Of a DNA stretch of 64,000 bases, positions 60,860 to 64,000 are shown in pieces. Source of the DNA: Trichobilharzia szidati (Eukaryota; Platyhelminthes; Trematoda; Strigeidida; Schistosomatidae); assembly GCA_944472155.2 (NCBI GenBank), contig OX235277.1, positions 15,820,804-15,884,803 of the forward strand, in the 5' to 3' direction. A model generated the notes under the pieces. That model did not search any database, was not told the origin of the DNA, and saw nothing but the letters and a program-made list of their open reading frames with translations. Both the position numbers and the translations under genes were made by a program. How positions within the stretch are numbered: the first letter of the stretch is position 1; each line of letters starts with the position of its first letter.

Positions 60860-61720
60860 AGAGCAAGACACGATTAAACGCAATTAAACGACACTCAGAA
60901 AACTGAAGCAGAACAGGTTGCAGGAGAAGAGGACTTTAGAAAGATTTATCAGATAACCAGGTGGCGTTTCGGCGAACATTCATGTCGCATATACTACCAG
61001 AAAACATTTATATCCCAATATGAGTGAAATTCTGGATGCTAGAAAGCTAGCTGAATTAGGATAGGCAGCATGTCAGGACATACGCTTTTCAGAAGCATAT
61101 AAAGTCGTTATGAAGACGATGAGATATACGCCGAAGCAAGTGTATAGAAGGGATGGTGAACAGAAAATGCACCCGCTCATTCCAAGGAAACTACCTTGTG
61201 AAAGTGCCATGGAATGGCAATCTGAGCTTTCGGATGAACTAGTGCAGAATCATACTGTTGTTTACTTAGAATGAAAAATAATTTATGTTATTCTGGGAAG
61301 ACTAAATGATGGTCTGGATGCAAATCTTCCCTTATTACAATCTGGATTCAAGAAAACAATTCGTATGCTGATCATCTGACAGATTAAGGAATGTCAGTCA
61401 AATCTGTACCTACTCGTCGTAGACAACAAAATGCATTCAAAAGCTTTGTTTCTGAAAACAAACTGAAATAATGAATTGAATGAAGCCTTCAACAGTTGTA
61501 TTCCACGGGTTTACGATAGTGCCACATACCGACTGATTACGAATGTGAAATACAGAGATGCCTTTGGCGTTATGTCAGGGTCAGAAGAAGGCTGCTCACT
61601 GTCACAGTAAACATTCATGATTGTGGTGGATTCCATTATGCTTCAAGATATAGGAATCAAGAAGAAATGAAGACTCTGAGCTGACAGTAAAACTCCCCTC
61701 TCACCAGAATGAACTACGCA
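60860..61720 (+). mobile_element. Heavily decayed non-LTR retrotransposon
   Basis: At about 60,905-61,030 the frame VAGEEDFRKIYQITRWRFGE resembles the linker before an RTE reverse transcriptase. At 61,540-61,640 the text DAFGVMSGSEEGCSLS followed by FMIVVDSIM resembles the RT block GVRQGCxLSP...VVDWIM with one frame change. Stops and shifts are dense, so this is an old relic and its clade is a guess. Confidence 0.45.
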
Positions 61721-64000
61721 TAAAGACAAAGATAAAGATTTCCATACCAGGATCAAGTCAATATGTTCGTGTGGCTGGTAGGTGGCGCGGATATTCAAAA
61801 GAGACAGTAAATCCCTCAACAGTTGATATTCAAACACAGAGGAGATGAGAAATCAAACAGCAGGCATACATAACAAGGACGGCAGAAAATGAACAGGATA
61901 ATTCGATACTGCGCGCAAGGAAGGTGAAAGGCGGATAGTGTTGAAAGACTTAATGTTGGAGTGGAGTATCACACGAAGATTTCTTTGAAAAGACTGAGAG
62001 TGGACTGAATGAAAAAAAAGATTAACATTCATAGAAGAAAACATGAGAATACAAAAATAGGTTTCTTACTTCAGTGTTGAAAATGTTGAAAACAATAAAT
62101 ATATTCACGCATCATGTGTGCATTATCTTCAGAAATGATCGTCATGTCTCCACTGTGTTCTATTTTGTTTTCAAATGTCATTATGTTTATTTGATAAACA
62201 CGTAGATGTTCTTATTTTTCTTTGAAAAAAGGCGACATGTCGCTTGATCACTTTTATTCAATCCTTGACTTTGTGTAACTCGTGAGAATTATTGAGTAAT
62301 TTTCAGGATGATACCTGCCCTGCCATCAAATATCTCGTAGATAATATAAACATTTTCAGCTTTCTGTTAGGAATCATTTTCCATTTTTCTTACACCATCG
62401 AATAATCCGCTGACTAGGCATTGATTAGCTGTGCGTTTGTTACCGTGAGACATATATTTGATGCTGTGTGTGGTTAAATTAGAATCTTATTGGTAAATTG
62501 TGGCAGGAATACCTTATCGGTTTGTTTGAATATTTTCGGCTACCATATTTCAAGTACATTTCGGACCTATTTATTCATATTTTATTGGTGTTTACATATC
62601 AAGTTATGTATTCTAATCCCGGAATTCTCTGAAATGTTTAAAACACAAAGCTTTCACATCTATTCCCTTGCATATTATCAGGTAGGACGAGAAGTCAATA
62701 CAAGGAATTATATGCTCGCTCCACTAAGTACAAAATTCTACAATACCTTATTTAGTTCGTATTTTATTTGATGGAGACACTGTTAGACATGAAACATATA
62801 AGTGACTATGTTATTAGCAAAGTGAATCGACCTCTTCAGCGTTCATCTTTCTGTTATTTTATGGTGTCAGCCTTTCCTTCGTTCAATTATAAGTTAGCTA
62901 TTTTATTTTAGTTGTTGTTACTATTATTACTGCATAGCTTCTATAACAACGTTTTGCTATTCTTATTTTTATGTACTGTTTATTTTTGTCGTTTTGAGTA
63001 AATTAGATGCTATATTGAACTGAATGCTGAAAACTACTTGCTGTATCATTAGTAATGTTTTTGGAATAAAGCGAAAATTATTATAATTATAATAAGTTAC
63101 TGAAAGTAAACCACTTAAATTTATAAACATATATACATAATTGGAAGCTTATATTCCGCCTGGAACTAAAGCGATCAAATCTCAAAAACTATGATGACAG
63201 TGTTCTGATTTTTCGTGTGATTCATGCGGCTCGGTATCTCACTTTCCTCAAGCCTTGTCTGTGTGATTTCGCTTTACAGGCCTCTTTTCCGCTGTATTCT
63301 CGCATTTTTTGTTCACAAACATATCACGTCATTGTTATCAAAGTATTTTTACTAAATCTCCAACAAGACAATATATCTCAGATTCTGAATTAAAAAAGAA
63401 TGCTTTTGTTCGTAATATCTGGAATTCTGTTCAGCTCCTTGTCAAAATCTACTCCATATTCCCTACAGAAATTCGTTAGACATCCTACAGGTCAGCTTGT
63501 CCTATGAGTTCTAATCTTACTTATATATGAATTCCATCCTCTCTGAATTAACTCTTATGCATTTCGTGATAATCATTTTATTTGCTCACAATTATGCTTC
63601 ATCTTGTGTCACCTACCTAGGCCATTATCGGTGATAAAACGTGCTCTTTATATATCTGCGTGGCTTGCCTGAAGTTTGCTTGATTTCATAAAGAGCACAA
63701 CTACACCAGTGTATCCGCAAAGCAATGTATACTTCAAAAATGTCGTAGTTTCCATGGTCACACCAATATTGTTACCTTATACATTCCAAGTGTATAATAT
63801 AATTCCAAGGAGTCTCCAGCTGCTTCTTGCATATATCTTGTAAATGTTCTATCAATGATGCATTTATGCCATTCTCCAGTTTCGCAGAAATTTCTCCTCT
63901 CCCTGAAATAGATTTTAATCACGTAGGTGCATAGAACTTATCAGCATTCACTGGTTGAGCATGAACAAGAAACGGAACGAAGTTTGGGTTGGTGCCCAAC
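61721..64000. other. No gene recognised
   Basis: The 93-codon frame 62,490-62,771 shows no motif. About 62,870-63,095 ends in AATAAA and an ATT-rich tail, like the 3' end of a retroelement, but no coding part is recognisable. Confidence 0.4.

Overview
The window looks like nuclear DNA of a schistosome or close blood-fluke relative. It is AT-rich, with almost no long open frames and many degraded retroelements: Penelope-like elements with a GIY-YIG domain, RTE-type LINEs, tRNA-headed SINEs and a relic of the schistosome Sm-alpha hammerhead ribozyme. It also holds a degenerate CCCTAA telomere-like array and what reads as a micro-exon gene (MEG), a gene class best known from schistosomes. The species cannot be fixed from sequence alone.

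1-22 kb, + strand: the main gene. A promoter and signal-peptide exon occur twice. The copy at 3.08-3.70 kb is split by a SINE array. The copy at 6.40 kb is intact and is followed by a chain of very short exons (6-24 bases, all multiples of three, all phase 1). These end in a terminal exon at 19.73-19.79 kb with a poly(A) signal. Joined, the thirteen best exons keep one frame open for 82 residues, giving a small secreted hydrophilic protein. Introns hold PLE relics (before the gene), SINE fold-backs and dispersed repeats.

22.15-44.75 kb: a giant imperfect inverted repeat. The left arm is about 22,155-32,655 and the right arm about 35,636-44,745, with a 3 kb spacer holding a PLE on the - strand. 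The arms carry the same nested elements in mirror order: an RTE relic, two diverged copies of a 1 kb repeat, a PLE with its own fold-back, SINEs and a hammerhead relic. The inner parts are nearly identical and the outer parts visibly diverged. A 1,535-bp RTE copy with 12-bp target duplications sits only in the left arm; the right arm keeps the empty site. The telomere-like hexamers abut the outer end of the right arm.

44.75-64 kb: the N-terminal part of a rhodopsin-type GPCR (46.43-46.79 kb) behind a TATA box, then a PLE 3' half (47.3-48.4 kb), dispersed repeats, a second SINE type (53.3 kb), a long AT-rich stretch where I recognise no gene, another copy of repeat R1 (59.3 kb) and a decayed non-LTR retrotransposon (about 61 kb).

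Only the MEG and perhaps the GPCR fragment look like host genes. The MEG is inferred by eye from splice sites and frame; transcript data would settle it.
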